The notes: generated by a model from the sequence alone, not told the origin. A DNA stretch of 64,000 bases from Derxia gummosa DSM 723 (GCF_000482785.1 NZ_AXWS01000008.1:310001-374000); one strand, 5' to 3'. Positions 56,064 to 64,000 are shown, numbered from the stretch's first letter. Numbers and translations are program-made.

Positions 56064-57569
56064 TCACATCAGGATGATGTCGTACTGCTCCTGCGAGTAC
56101 AGCGCCTCGACGGCGAGCGAGATCGGCTTGCCGATGAAGTCGCCGAGCGAGGCGAGGTTCTGCGATTCCTCTTCGAGGAAGAGGTCGATCACGCCCTGGC
56201 TCGCGAGGATGCGGAACTCCTTCGGATTGAACTGCCGCGCCTCGCGCAGGATTTCGCGCAGGATCTCGTAGCAGACGGTGCGCGGCGTCTTCACCTCGCC
56301 GCGGCCGGCGCAGACGGGGCAGGGCTCGCACAGCATGTGGGCGAGCGATTCGCGCGTGCGCTTGCGCGTGAGTTCGACCAGGCCGAGCTGGCTGAAGCCA
56401 TTCACCGTCGTGCGCACGCGGTCGCGCGCGAGCGCCTTGCGCAGCTCGGCCAGCACCGAGTCGCGGTGCTCGGCGCCCTGCATGTCGATGAAGTCGACGA
56501 TGATGATTCCGCCGAGGTTGCGCAGCCGCAGCTGGCGCGCAATCGACTGGGCGGCTTCGAGATTGGTCTTGAAGATCGTGTCGTCGAAGGAGCGCACGCC
56601 GACGTAGCCGCCGGTGTTCACGTCGATCGTCGTCATCGCCTCGGTCTGGTCGATGATCAGATAGCCGCCCGACTTCAGATCGACCCGGCGGCCGAGCGCC
56701 TTCTCGATCTCCTCGTCGATGCCATACACGTCGAACAGCGGCCGCTCGCCGCGGTAGTGCACGAGCTTGTCCACGAGGGCCGGCGTGAATTCCTGGCCGA
56801 ACTCGACCATCTGCTGATGGTTGAAGCGCGAGTCCACCTGGATCGACGCCGTGCCGTCATGCGCAATGTCGCGCAGCACGCGCTGGGTGAGGCTCAGGTC
56901 CTGATAGAGCAGGGCGGGCGCGCCCTGGGTCTGCATCGCGGCGGTGATCTGGAGCCAGGTCTTGCGCAGGAAGGCGATGTCGGCGGCAAGCTCGGCGTCG
57001 CTCGAATCCTCGGCCTGGGTGCGCACGATGAAGCCGCCGTTGTCGGTCTGGCCGGCGGCGGCGCTCGCGGCGGCTGCAAGCCTTTGCACGCGCTCGCGCA
57101 GCGCGGCGCGTTCGGCCTCGTTGCCGATCTTCTGCGAGATGCCGATGTGCGGGTCCTGCGGCAGGTACACGAGCATCCGGCCCGCGATGGAAAGCTGCGT
57201 CGAAAGCCGCGCGCCCTTGGTGCCGATCGGGTCCTTGATGACCTGCACCAGCAGGCTTTGGCCCTCGTGCAGGATCTTCTCGATCGGCTTCATCGGCTCG
57301 TCATGGCGGCCGCTGCGCGCGGTGCCGAGCTTGTCGATGTAGATGTCGGCCACGTGCAGGAAGGCGGCGCGCTCCAGCCCGATGTCGATGAACGCGCTCT
57401 GCATGCCGGGCAGCACGCGCTGCACCCGCCCCAGATAGAGATTGCCCACCAGCCCGCGCTCGGCGCCGCGCTCGACGTGCAGCTCCTGCACCGAGCCCTG
57501 GATGACGATGGCGACGCGCGTCTCGTAGGGCGTGACGTTGATGAGGATGTCCTCGGCGTTCGGCTTCAT
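56064..57569 (-). CDS. rng: Ribonuclease G
   Basis: A 501-residue endonuclease that matures 16S rRNA 5' ends and degrades mRNA. The S1 domain (about 35-125) is split as in the RNase E/G family (GNLYLGRVQRVLPGMQSAFI). Catalytic acids lie in IIIVDFIDM and further on in NGFSQLGLVELTRKR. CEPCPVCAGRG is the zinc-link motif. It lacks the long RNase E tail. The ATG overlaps the maf stop (ATGA). Confidence 0.97.
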   Translation of the reverse strand: MKPNAEDILINVTPYETRVAIVIQGSVQELHVERGAERGLVGNLYLGRVQRVLPGMQSAFIDIGLERAAFLHVADIYIDKLGTARSGRHDEPMKPIEKILHEGQSLLVQVIKDPIGTKGARLSTQLSIAGRMLVYLPQDPHIGISQKIGNEAERAALRERVQRLAAAASAAAGQTDNGGFIVRTQAEDSSDAELAADIAFLRKTWLQITAAMQTQGAPALLYQDLSLTQRVLRDIAHDGTASIQVDSRFNHQQMVEFGQEFTPALVDKLVHYRGERPLFDVYGIDEEIEKALGRRVDLKSGGYLIIDQTEAMTTIDVNTGGYVGVRSFDDTIFKTNLEAAQSIARQLRLRNLGGIIIVDFIDMQGAEHRDSVLAELRKALARDRVRTTVNGFSQLGLVELTRKRTRESLAHMLCEPCPVCAGRGEVKTPRTVCYEILREILREARQFNPKEFRILASQGVIDLFLEEESQNLASLGDFIGKPISLAVEALYSQEQYDIILM

Positions 57570-58213
57570 GCGGGCGTCTCGAAGTTGGGCGCGGCGAGCC
57601 GGAAGTCACGCAGCAGCGCGGCGGTCTCGTGCAGGGGCAGGCCCATGATGCCCGAGTGACTCCCTGTGATCTTCGCGACCCAGGCGGCCATGCGGCCTTG
57701 GATCGCGTAGGCGCCGGCCTTGCCGCGCGGCTCGCCGCTGGCGACGTAGGCGCGGATCTGGGCCGGCGTCATCGGCGCGATGGTCACGCTCGACACGCTC
57801 AGCGCCGCCGCCCGTTTGCGCGGCGTGACGACGCACACGGCGGTGAGCACGCGATGTGTGCCGCCGGCGAGCCGCGACAGCATCTCGACCGCATGCGCGT
57901 CGGACTCCGGCTTGCTGAGGATGTCGCGGCCGAGCGCGACCGTCGTGTCGGCGCAGAGCACCGGACGCGGCTCCAGCCCGCGCGCCTTCATGCGCGCGAG
58001 CGCCGCCTCGGCCTTGAGCGCGGTCACGCGCTGGACGTAGGTGGCGGGCGCCTCGCGGCCGAGCACGGCTTCAAGCTCCTCCAGCGCATGCGCCTCGGCG
58101 GCGTCGGCGGGCAGCAGGGTGTCGAAGGCGATGCCGATCTGCTTCAGGAGTTCCTGGCGACGCGGGCTTTGCGAGGCGAGCCAGATCCGGTCCGGCGTGC
58201 GCGACTTGGGCAT
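57566..58213 (-). CDS. maf: Maf-family nucleotide pyrophosphatase
   Basis: A 215-residue house-cleaning enzyme. LASQSPRRQELLKQIGI is the nucleotide-binding start, and CADTTVALG holds the catalytic aspartate. GGTHRVLTAVCVV and GEPRGKAGAYAIQG (with the YAIQG loop) place it in the YhdE/Maf-A group that acts on dTTP/UTP. It lies 15 bases after rlmH and overlaps rng. nadD-rsfS-rlmH-maf-rng is a known Burkholderiales order. Confidence 0.93.
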   Translation of the reverse strand: MPKSRTPDRIWLASQSPRRQELLKQIGIAFDTLLPADAAEAHALEELEAVLGREAPATYVQRVTALKAEAALARMKARGLEPRPVLCADTTVALGRDILSKPESDAHAVEMLSRLAGGTHRVLTAVCVVTPRKRAAALSVSSVTIAPMTPAQIRAYVASGEPRGKAGAYAIQGRMAAWVAKITGSHSGIMGLPLHETAALLRDFRLAAPNFETPA

Positions 58214-58228
58214 GGGCGGGCCGCGCTG

Positions 58229-58699
58229 TCAGGCGCGGTGATAGGGATGGTTGTTGAGGATGGACCAGGCGCGGTAGAGCTGCTCGGCCAGCAGCACGCG
58301 GACCATGCCGTGGGGCAGCGTGAGGCTGCTCAGGCGGATGAGCATGCCGGCCTCGGCCTTGAGCGCCGGGTCGAGCCCGTCGGCCCCGCCGATCACGAAC
58401 ACCGCGTCGCGGCCCTCGCGGCGCCAGCCTTCGAGCTGCTCGGAGAGCGCGACGCTCGTGAGGTCGCGGCCGCGCTCGTCGAGGCAGACGAGCAGGGCGC
58501 CGCGCGGGATGGCGGCGCGGATGCGCTCGGCCTCGATGCCCATCACCGTGGCGGCGGTCTTGGACGCGCCGCGCTGCTCGGGCTTCACTTCCTTGAGGAC
58601 GATGCGCATCTCGGGCGGCATGCGCTTCGCGTACTCGTCGAAGCCCTGATCGACCCAGCCCGGCATGCGCTGCCCGACGGCGGCGATGACGAGTTGCAT
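58229..58699 (-). CDS. rlmH: 23S rRNA pseudouridine-1915 N3-methyltransferase
   Basis: A 156-residue SPOUT methyltransferase that modifies helix 69 of 23S r[23 protein letters not shown] opens the chain. [32 protein letters not shown] and [21 protein letters not shown] are diagnostic. The length matches the family (155). It starts six bases after the rsfS stop. Confidence 0.97.
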   Translation of the reverse strand: MQLVIAAVGQRMPGWVDQGFDEYAKRMPPEMRIVLKEVKPEQRGASKTAATVMGIEAERIRAAIPRGALLVCLDERGRDLTSVALSEQLEGWRREGRDAVFVIGGADGLDPALKAEAGMLIRLSSLTLPHGMVRVLLAEQLYRAWSILNNHPYHRA

Positions 58700-58705
58700 C
58701 GCGGC

Positions 58706-59512
58706 TTACTTCTTGCGGCCGGCCGACTTGACGACGATGCGCTTGATCGCGTTGCCGGTCTTGGCGGCCGTCTTGCCGGCGGCCGTGGTCTTGCGCGCGA
58801 CGGTGGCGGTCTTGCCGGTGGCGCCGGCGGTGGTCTTGTGCGCGGCGGTGGTCGTCGCGGTCTTGCGGGCCGTGCCGGCGGCACCGGTCTTGCACGCAGC
58901 CGTGCCGGCGGCGGTCTTGCGGCCCGCGGCCTTCGCGGCGACCTTGCGCGCGGTGGTGGCGGCGCGCACCGAGGCGCCGGTCTTGGTGCTGGCGGGCTTG
59001 CCGGCCGGCTTGGTGGTGGACTTGGCGGCGGCGCTGCGGCCCGACTTGCTGGCGCCGCGCACGGGCGTGTCGTCGGCGTCATCGGCGTCGGGCGCGAAGT
59101 CGTCGGCCTCGTCGGTCGGCTCGTCCTCGCTCGCGAAGCGGGCCTTGCGCGAGGCTTCGGCGCGGTCGGCACCCGACTTGAGGCGCACGACCTTGCCGCC
59201 CCACACTTCCTCGAGGTTGTAGTACTGGCGGATCGCCGGCTGCATCAGGTGCACGACCGCGTCGCCGCAATCGACCAGCACCCATTCGCCGGTGTCCTCG
59301 CCTTCCATGCTGACGATCTCGCCGCCGGCCTTCTTGACCTCATCGCGCACCGACGCCGCGAGCGCGCGGGTCTGGCGGTTGGAAGTGCCGGTCGCGATCA
59401 CGACCCGGTCGAACAGCGAGGTGAGATGCGAGGTGTTGAAGACGAGCACGTCCTGCGCCTTGACGTCTTCGAGCGCGTCGACGATGACGCGTTGCAGCTT
59501 GGTGATGTTCAT
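58706..59512 (-). CDS. rsfS: Ribosome silencing factor RsfS with a long Ala/Lys-rich tail
   Basis: A 268-residue protein. Residues 1-115 are a standard RsfS (DUF143), which binds uL14 and keeps the subunits apart under starvation: VLVFNTSHLTSLFDRVVIAT, GEDTGEWVLVDCGDAVVHLM, YYNLEEVWGG. RsfS normally ends near 105-130. Here an acidic segment (about 128-148, DEPTDEADDFAPDADDADD) leads to about 115 residues of Ala/Lys/Thr repeats with KTA, RKT and AAGRK motifs, like histone H1 or AlgP. The tail is strongly basic and could bind RNA or DNA. nadD ends immediately before its ATG. Confidence 0.93.
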   Translation of the reverse strand: MNITKLQRVIVDALEDVKAQDVLVFNTSHLTSLFDRVVIATGTSNRQTRALAASVRDEVKKAGGEIVSMEGEDTGEWVLVDCGDAVVHLMQPAIRQYYNLEEVWGGKVVRLKSGADRAEASRKARFASEDEPTDEADDFAPDADDADDTPVRGASKSGRSAAAKSTTKPAGKPASTKTGASVRAATTARKVAAKAAGRKTAAGTAACKTGAAGTARKTATTTAAHKTTAGATGKTATVARKTTAAGKTAAKTGNAIKRIVVKSAGRKK

Positions 59513-60151
59513 TCAGCGGAATTCTTGTGAGCGGTAGAGCTGGTGCTCGTCGATGTAGTCGAGCACGGCGGGGGCGATCATAGCGGCGACCGATGGCCGG
59601 TCTCCGGCCGCCAGCGCCGCGCGCAGCCCGGTGGCCGAAAGGTCGATGGACGGCATCTCGAAGGACACCGTGCCGCCCGCCGGCCCCTCGGGCAGGGCGC
59701 GCGGCGGCAGGTTGGGCGCCGGCATGCCAGCGCGGTCGGCGACGGCGATGTGCGCGAGCGCCGGCAGTTCGTCGTAGCGATGCCAGCTCGGCAGGTTGCG
59801 GAACTGGTCGCTGCCGATCAGCAGCATCAGCACCGCGTCCGGCCCGTAGCGGCGACGCAGCAGGGCGAGGGTGTCGGCGGTGTAGCTCGGGCCTGCGCGG
59901 TCGAGTTCGCAGCGCTCGACCTCGGCATGCCCGCGCAGCGCGGCCGGCGCCTGCGCCAGCGCCAGTTCCATCATGCGCAGCCGTTGCGGCGCGGGCGACA
60001 CGCCGCTCTTCTGCCACGGGCTGCCCGACACCACGAACAGCACGCGGTCGAGCGCCAGCCGTTCGAGCGCCGCCGTGGCGAGCGCGATGTGCGCGACATG
60101 CGGCGGATCGAAGGTGCCGCCGAACACGCCGATACGCGGCGCGGCGCTCAT
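59513..60151 (-). CDS. nadD: Nicotinate-nucleotide adenylyltransferase
   Basis: A 212-residue NAD-synthesis enzyme. The nucleotidyltransferase motif GVFGGTFDPPHVAH starts at residue 8. VVSGSPWQKSGVSPAPQRLR, YTADTLALLRRRYG, LMLLIGSDQFRNLPSWHRYD and SFEMPSIDLSATGLR complete the family pattern. I use ATG 60151; the frame upstream reaches toward dnaQ without family similarity. It heads the nadD-rsfS-rlmH-maf-rng run and is divergent from dnaQ. Confidence 0.96.
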   Translation of the reverse strand: MSAAPRIGVFGGTFDPPHVAHIALATAALERLALDRVLFVVSGSPWQKSGVSPAPQRLRMMELALAQAPAALRGHAEVERCELDRAGPSYTADTLALLRRRYGPDAVLMLLIGSDQFRNLPSWHRYDELPALAHIAVADRAGMPAPNLPPRALPEGPAGGTVSFEMPSIDLSATGLRAALAAGDRPSVAAMIAPAVLDYIDEHQLYRSQEFR

Positions 60152-60339
60152 GCGGATCGCGCGCGAACGGCGCGGCGTGCGGTGGGCTGGAGCATCGTCA
60201 AAGAGCTGGCAAGGGCAAAAAACGGCCGCGCAAGATAGCAGAGCGCGGAGCGGCGTCGAGCGCGGCTGACGGGAGGCGAGTGAACGGCGCGGCGCGCTGC
60301 GCGACAATCCGCGCTTTCATCAACAGCAAGCGGCTTCCC

Positions 60340-61056
60340 ATGCGCCAGATCGTCCTCGATACCGAAACCACCGGCCTCAATGCACGCGGCGGCGACCGGG
60401 TGATCGAGATCGGTTGCATCGAGATCGACAATCGCCGGCTGACCGGTCGCAACTTCCACCGTTACATCAACCCCGAGCGCGCGAGCGATCCCGACGCGCT
60501 CAAGGTCCACGGCCTGACCGAGGAATTCCTCGCCGACAAGCCCAAGTTCGCCGAGGTCGCCGACGAGCTGATGAACTTCGTGGCCGGCGCCGAGATCGTC
60601 ATCCACAACGCGGCCTTCGATGTGGGCTTTCTCGACGCGGAGCTGGCGCGGCTCAGGCGCGGCGGCTTCGGCGAGGCGGTCGCGGGCGTGATCGACACGC
60701 TGCACATCAGCCGCGAGCTCAATCCGGGCAAGCGCCACAACCTCGATGCGCTTTGCGAGCGCTACGGCATTTCCAATTCGCATCGCGTGCTGCACGGCGC
60801 CTTGCTCGATGCCCAGCTGCTGGCAGAGGTGTATCTGGCGATGACGCGCGGCCAGGAAACCTTCTTCACGGAGGCCGAGGAAACGGTGCGTGAAGGCGTG
60901 CAGGCGGTGGACCTGTCGGCGCTCGTGTTCAAGGTGCTGCGCGCGAGCGACGACGAGGTCGCGGCACACGAAGTCGTGATGAAGGCGATCGAGAAAGAGA
61001 CAAAAAAGCCACCCATCTGGACACAGGTGTTGCCAAATCCGGAAAGCCAGCTATAA
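60340..61056 (+). CDS. dnaQ: DNA polymerase III epsilon subunit
   Basis: A 238-residue proofreading 3'-5' exonuclease. Exo I is VLDTETTGL with D7 and E9, Exo II lies in IVIHNAAFDVGFLD, and Exo III-epsilon in HGALLDAQLLAEVYLAM. The C-terminal tail that binds the alpha subunit is present. I use ATG 60340. The promoter of the following tRNA gene overlaps the last codons. dnaE is 12.7 kb to the left. Confidence 0.97.
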   Translation: MRQIVLDTETTGLNARGGDRVIEIGCIEIDNRRLTGRNFHRYINPERASDPDALKVHGLTEEFLADKPKFAEVADELMNFVAGAEIVIHNAAFDVGFLDAELARLRRGGFGEAVAGVIDTLHISRELNPGKRHNLDALCERYGISNSHRVLHGALLDAQLLAEVYLAMTRGQETFFTEAEETVREGVQAVDLSALVFKVLRASDDEVAAHEVVMKAIEKETKKPPIWTQVLPNPESQL

Positions 61057-61057
61057 T
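61030..61057 (+). promoter_or_regulatory. Promoter of tRNA-Val
   Basis: TTGCCA (61030-61035), 16 bases, and the exact consensus TATAAT (61052-61057). The -10 box covers the dnaQ stop codon, so the tRNA promoter is embedded in the end of dnaQ. Transcription should begin about eight bases before the tRNA. Confidence 0.8.
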
Positions 61058-61072
61058 GCATGGCTCTCTCCC

Positions 61073-61147
61073 GGGCGGTTAACTCAGCGGTAGAGTGCCA
61101 CCTTCACACGGTGGAAGCCACTGGTTCGATCCCAGTACCGCCCACCA
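61073..61147 (+). tRNA. tRNA-Val (anticodon CAC)
   Basis: A 75-base tRNA with encoded CCA. The acceptor stem GGGCGGT (61073-61079) pairs with ACCGCCC (61137-61143). The anticodon stem CCACC/GGTGG encloses loop TTCACAC, giving anticodon CAC (codon GUG). The T-loop GTTCGATC is standard. All four arms are complete. Confidence 0.96.
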
Positions 61148-61158
61148 GATTCCACGTT

Positions 61159-61190
61159 CAACGCCCCGCTCGATGCGGGGCGTTGTCGTT
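61159..61190 (+). terminator. Terminator of tRNA-Val
   Basis: A perfect 10-bp stem, CAACGCCCCG (61159-61168) with CGGGGCGTTG (61176-61185), has a seven-base loop and is followed by TCGTTT. Confidence 0.8.
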
Positions 61191-61327
61191 TCTGGCTTCC
61201 GGTTGCATACGCCCGTTGGTGGACGTTGCCGACCACCGACTGTTTCAGTCGCGTCATGCATGCGCGGCCGTCCGGATGCGGATGGATACAATCTCAGCGA
61301 GGCAAGTGTGTCCCCGAGGAGAAAACC

Positions 61328-63463
61328 ATGTTCGAAGGCCGGGCGCTGAAGCTCGCAGTCGTGGAAGAGGGCTTCGTCGAGTTGCGTTTCGATCGGCAGG
61401 CCGAGTCGGTCAACAAGTTCGATGCGCTCACGCTCGGCGATTTCAAGGCCGCGCTGGATGAACTGGCCGCCTTCGCTGGGCTGCGCGGTGTACTCGTGAC
61501 GAGCGCCAAGGACGTGTTCATCGCCGGTGCCGACATCTTCGAGTTTCTGCCGGTGTTCGCGCGGCCCGAGGCAGAGATCGCCGCCTGGATCGGCGCGTCC
61601 TGCGCCATCTTCAATGCCTTCTCCGATCTGCCGGTGCCGATCGTCACCGCGATCAACGGCTTCGCGCTCGGCGGCGGGCTCGAGATGGCGCTTGCGAGCG
61701 ATTTCCGCGTGATCGCCGAGACGGCGCAGATCGGCCTGCCCGAGACCACACTCGGCATCATTCCGGGCTTTGGCGGTACGGCGCGGCTGCCGCGTCTGGC
61801 GGGGGCCGCGGTCGCTCTCGACTGGATCAGGTCCGGCGCGCCGCGCAAGGCGGCGACCGCCTACGAGGCCGGCGTGGTGGACAAGGTCGTGCCGCCGGCC
61901 GCGCTGCGCGACGAGGCGCTCGCCCTGCTCAAGGCCGCGGCAGCCGGCGAACTCGACTGGCGCGGCCGCCGCGCGACGGCGCATGCCGGTTTCGCGCTCG
62001 ATGCCGACCTCGTCGCTCGTGCGCGTGCGGCACAGGCTGCAAACGCGTCGCTCGCGCCCGCGGCCTCGGTCGCGATCGAGCTGCTAGTCGAGACCGCCGG
62101 CCTCGGCCGCGATGCTGCCATCGAGCGTGAGAACCACGCCTTCGCGCGCGTCGCCCGCACGCCGGCGGCGGCGGCGCTGGTCGGCGTCTTCCTCGGCGAT
62201 CAGGCCTTGCGCAAGAAGGCGCGTGCACTGGCCAAGGCCGGCAAGCCCGTACGCCGGGTCGCAGTGATGGGTTCGGGCGTGATGGGCGGCGGCATCGCCT
62301 TCGCGAATGCGCAGCGCGGCTTTCCGGTCGTGATGCAGGACATTGCCCAGAGCAAGCTCGACCAGGGGCTGCGCGAGGTCGATCGACTGCTCGCGCGGCA
62401 GGTCGCCGGCGGCAAGCTGGGCGACGACAAGGCCGTGGCGGTGCGCGCCGCGATCGAGCCGACGCTCGACCCCGGCAAGGTGGCCGATGCCGACATCCTG
62501 ATCGAGGCGGTGAATGAGGATCTCGGCATCAAGCACCGACTGCTCATGGATATCGAGCCGCGCGTCGCGCCCGAGGCGGTGCTTGCGTCCAACACCGCGA
62601 CGCTCACGATCGCCGAGCTGTCGGTGCCGCTCGCGCGGCCCGAGAACTTCGTCGGCATGCACTTCTTCAATCCCGCGCCGGCCACGCCGCTGGTCGAGGT
62701 GGTGCGCGGGCCGCGTACCAGCGCCGAGGCGGTCGGCACGGCGGTTGGCCACGCGCTCGCGCTCGGCAAGCTGCCGGTGCTCGTGTACGACGGCCCGGGC
62801 TTTCTCATCAACCGGCTGCTGACCGTGCATCTGCTCGCGTTCGCGCGGCTGCTGCGCGATGGCGTCGAGGTCGCGCGCATCGACCGCGTGCTCGAAGCCT
62901 GGGGCTGGCCGGCTGGCCCGGGCGCGCTCAGCGACAGCCTTGGCATCGATCTCGTCCACCACATCGTCGATACCGTTGCCCACGCCTTCGGCAACCGGCT
63001 GCTGGTCGAGGAGCCGCACGCCTTCGCCGTGCTCGACGCCGCCCACCGCCTCGGCCGCAAGACCGGCCTCGGCTTCTGGCGTCACGAGGCCGACGAAACC
63101 GGCCGCGAACGTCGTCTGCCGGCCGACGACATTGCCGTCGCGCTCGCGCCGGCCGTGTCGGGCTCGCCCATCGTCATCACCGACGAGCAGATCGCCGAAC
63201 GCATGATCCTGCCGGTCGTGCTCGAAGCCGCCCGCGCGCTCGACGAGGGCGTGGTCGAGACCGCCGCCGAACTCGACATGGCGGTACTGCTCGCGCTCGG
63301 CTTTCCCCGCTTTCGCGGCGGGCCGCTGCGGTATGCCGACTCGCGCGGTGCGACGGCCATCGTGGAGAGCGCCGATCGCCATGCCGGTCTTGGCGGCATG
63401 TACCAGCCCGGTGCGCGGTTGCGCGAGATGGCCGCGAGCGGCGCGGTCTTTTTCCCCGTCTGA
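61328..63463 (+). CDS. fadB: Fatty-acid oxidation complex alpha subunit (enoyl-CoA hydratase / 3-hydroxyacyl-CoA dehydrogenase)
   Basis: A 711-residue bifunctional enzyme. The N-terminal hydratase/isomerase (about 1-190) has SVNKFDALTLGDFKAAL, AGADIFEF and GGGLEMALASDFRVIAETAQ, with the catalytic glutamates in GLEMAL and LPETTLGIIPG. The dehydrogenase NAD fold (about 315-500) has VAVMGSGVMGGGIAFANAQR, then NTATLTIAEL and FVGMHFFNPAPATPLVEVV with the catalytic histidine. Its start MFEGRALKLAVVEEGFVELR matches FadB more than FadJ. No thiolase (fadA) follows; a terminator does. GAGGAGAAAACC precedes the ATG. Confidence 0.92.
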   Translation: MFEGRALKLAVVEEGFVELRFDRQAESVNKFDALTLGDFKAALDELAAFAGLRGVLVTSAKDVFIAGADIFEFLPVFARPEAEIAAWIGASCAIFNAFSDLPVPIVTAINGFALGGGLEMALASDFRVIAETAQIGLPETTLGIIPGFGGTARLPRLAGAAVALDWIRSGAPRKAATAYEAGVVDKVVPPAALRDEALALLKAAAAGELDWRGRRATAHAGFALDADLVARARAAQAANASLAPAASVAIELLVETAGLGRDAAIERENHAFARVARTPAAAALVGVFLGDQALRKKARALAKAGKPVRRVAVMGSGVMGGGIAFANAQRGFPVVMQDIAQSKLDQGLREVDRLLARQVAGGKLGDDKAVAVRAAIEPTLDPGKVADADILIEAVNEDLGIKHRLLMDIEPRVAPEAVLASNTATLTIAELSVPLARPENFVGMHFFNPAPATPLVEVVRGPRTSAEAVGTAVGHALALGKLPVLVYDGPGFLINRLLTVHLLAFARLLRDGVEVARIDRVLEAWGWPAGPGALSDSLGIDLVHHIVDTVAHAFGNRLLVEEPHAFAVLDAAHRLGRKTGLGFWRHEADETGRERRLPADDIAVALAPAVSGSPIVITDEQIAERMILPVVLEAARALDEGVVETAAELDMAVLLALGFPRFRGGPLRYADSRGATAIVESADRHAGLGGMYQPGARLREMAASGAVFFPV

Positions 63464-63514
63464 GCGGGCTGCAGCGATACCCCCTCGTATTGCAAGCGCT
63501 TTCGTGGTGCCGCG

Positions 63515-63548
63515 ACGCCCCGGGCAGAAACCCGGGGCGTTTGTTTTT
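63515..63548 (+). terminator. Terminator after fadB
   Basis: A perfect 10-bp stem, ACGCCCCGGG (63515-63524) with CCCGGGGCGT (63531-63540), has a six-base loop and is followed by TTGTTTTTG. Confidence 0.9.
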
Positions 63549-63656
63549 GTGCGTCACCGCCCGAAGGCGGTGCCTTGTCGCGTGAACGGGGCAAATCTGT
63601 CGTCTGCGGACAAGGGTTTTTGTATCCAATCAGGTGGGCGGATCGAACGCGATCCG

Positions 63657-63671
63657 TGGCATGGAACCTGC
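63657..63671 (+). promoter_or_regulatory. Sigma-54-type promoter of urtA
   Basis: TGGCATG (63657-63663), four bases, CTGC (63668-63671). The invariant GG (63658-63659) and GC (63670-63671) are separated by exactly ten bases, as RpoN promoters require. Transcription would begin near 63683, giving a leader of about 38 bases. Urea uptake genes are often under NtrC/RpoN, which supports the call. I saw no clear NtrC site upstream. Confidence 0.6.
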
Positions 63672-63720
63672 GAACGGGAAGCCGGGCTTCACGCCTCATA
63701 TCCACAGAGAGGAACCGTTC

Positions 63721-64000
63721 ATGGATCGTCGGGAGTTTGTAAAGACCGCAGCCGCCGGCAGCGTTCTTACCTGCAGCAGCATCTCCACCGCTTTCAGCCA
63801 GTCGAAGGAGCCGATCAAGGTCGGCGTCCTGCACAGCCTGTCGGGCACCATGGCCATCTCCGAGACGACGCTCAAGGACTGCGCCCTGATGACCTTCGAC
63901 GAAATCAATGCGAAGGGCGGCGTCATGGGCCGTCCGATCCAGCCCGTCGTCGTCGATCCCGCGTCGGACTGGCCGCTGTTTGCCGAGAAGGCCAAGCAGC
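63721..64000 (+). CDS. urtA: Urea ABC transporter substrate-binding protein, 3' partial
   Basis: The first 93 codons of a periplasmic binding protein that runs off the window. [16 protein letters not shown] looks like a twin-arginine signal (RRxF). The mature part, [20 protein letters not shown], then [20 protein letters not shown] and [14 protein letters not shown], matches UrtA/FmdD-type urea or short-amide receptors. AGAGAGGAA lies six bases before the ATG. A sigma-54-type promoter precedes it. The rest of the urt operon should lie to the right. Confidence 0.88.
   Translation, partial: MDRREFVKTAAAGSVLTCSSISTAFSQSKEPIKVGVLHSLSGTMAISETTLKDCALMTFDEINAKGGVMGRPIQPVVVDPASDWPLFAEKAKQ

Noticed and set aside
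58736-59060. A possible tandem-repeat or CRISPR-like array
   Set aside because: The repeats are irregular and codon-phased and encode the Ala/Lys tail of RsfS. There are no constant repeats or unique spacers.

Overview
The window is a high-GC betaproteobacterial chromosome segment, most likely order Burkholderiales. The evidence is the gene order ompA-ubiG-gph-ssrA next to gyrA-serC-pheA-hisC-tyrA-aroA-cmk-rpsA-ihfB-lapA-lapB-hldD-comEA, and a tmRNA tag reading ANDERFALAA. I cannot name a genus from sequence alone.

Positions 1 to about 8.7 kb are the right end of a Mu-like-tailed prophage. It reads: a baseplate J protein cut by the window edge, a LamG/cadherin-like/gp48 fusion, a tail fibre, a terminator, a lysis cassette (small holin, GH24 endolysin, 3TM holin), a regulatory cassette resembling the P22 immI arrangement (two divergent Arc-type repressors, a Rha protein, a BRO-N/KilA-C antirepressor), and two cargo genes. 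The cargo is an unknown 91-residue protein behind a near-consensus promoter on the minus strand and an exported DNA/RNA non-specific nuclease. The prophage abuts the 3' end of the complete tmRNA gene (8716-9078, minus strand), so integration at ssrA is likely; the integrase and the other end are outside the window.

8.7-11.2 kb (minus strand): ssrA, gph, ubiG, ompA. 11.7-27 kb (plus strand): a classic superoperon for DNA gyrase, serine and aromatic amino acid synthesis, cytidylate kinase, ribosomal protein S1, IHF-beta, the LapA/LapB pair that tunes LPS synthesis, heptose epimerase and a ComEA-like protein. 27-37.3 kb: rnhA, a YafS-like methyltransferase, gloB, mltD, a HerA/YjgR-type ATPase, a YebC-family regulator, purD, hemF, cysM.

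37.4-44.1 kb: a translationally coupled type IV pilus minor-pilin operon (fimT-pilV-pilW-pilX-pilY1-pilE), visibly richer in A/T than its surroundings from pilW onward. Then dnaE and msbA. 49.6-60.2 kb (minus strand): one long unidirectional run, nadD-rsfS-rlmH-maf-rng followed by LPS glycosyltransferases (GT4; a ligase fused to a GT9 domain; GT2; two tandem GT9-like paralogues). The last part holds dnaQ, tRNA-Val(CAC), a FadB-type beta-oxidation enzyme and the start of urtA, which sits behind a sigma-54-type promoter.

The most notable items are the O-antigen-ligase/GT9 fusion, the LamG-gp48 phage fusion, the compact prophage immunity and cargo region, a long histone-like tail on RsfS, a nested hairpin that can hide the comEA ribosome binding site, and the sigma-54 promoter of urtA.
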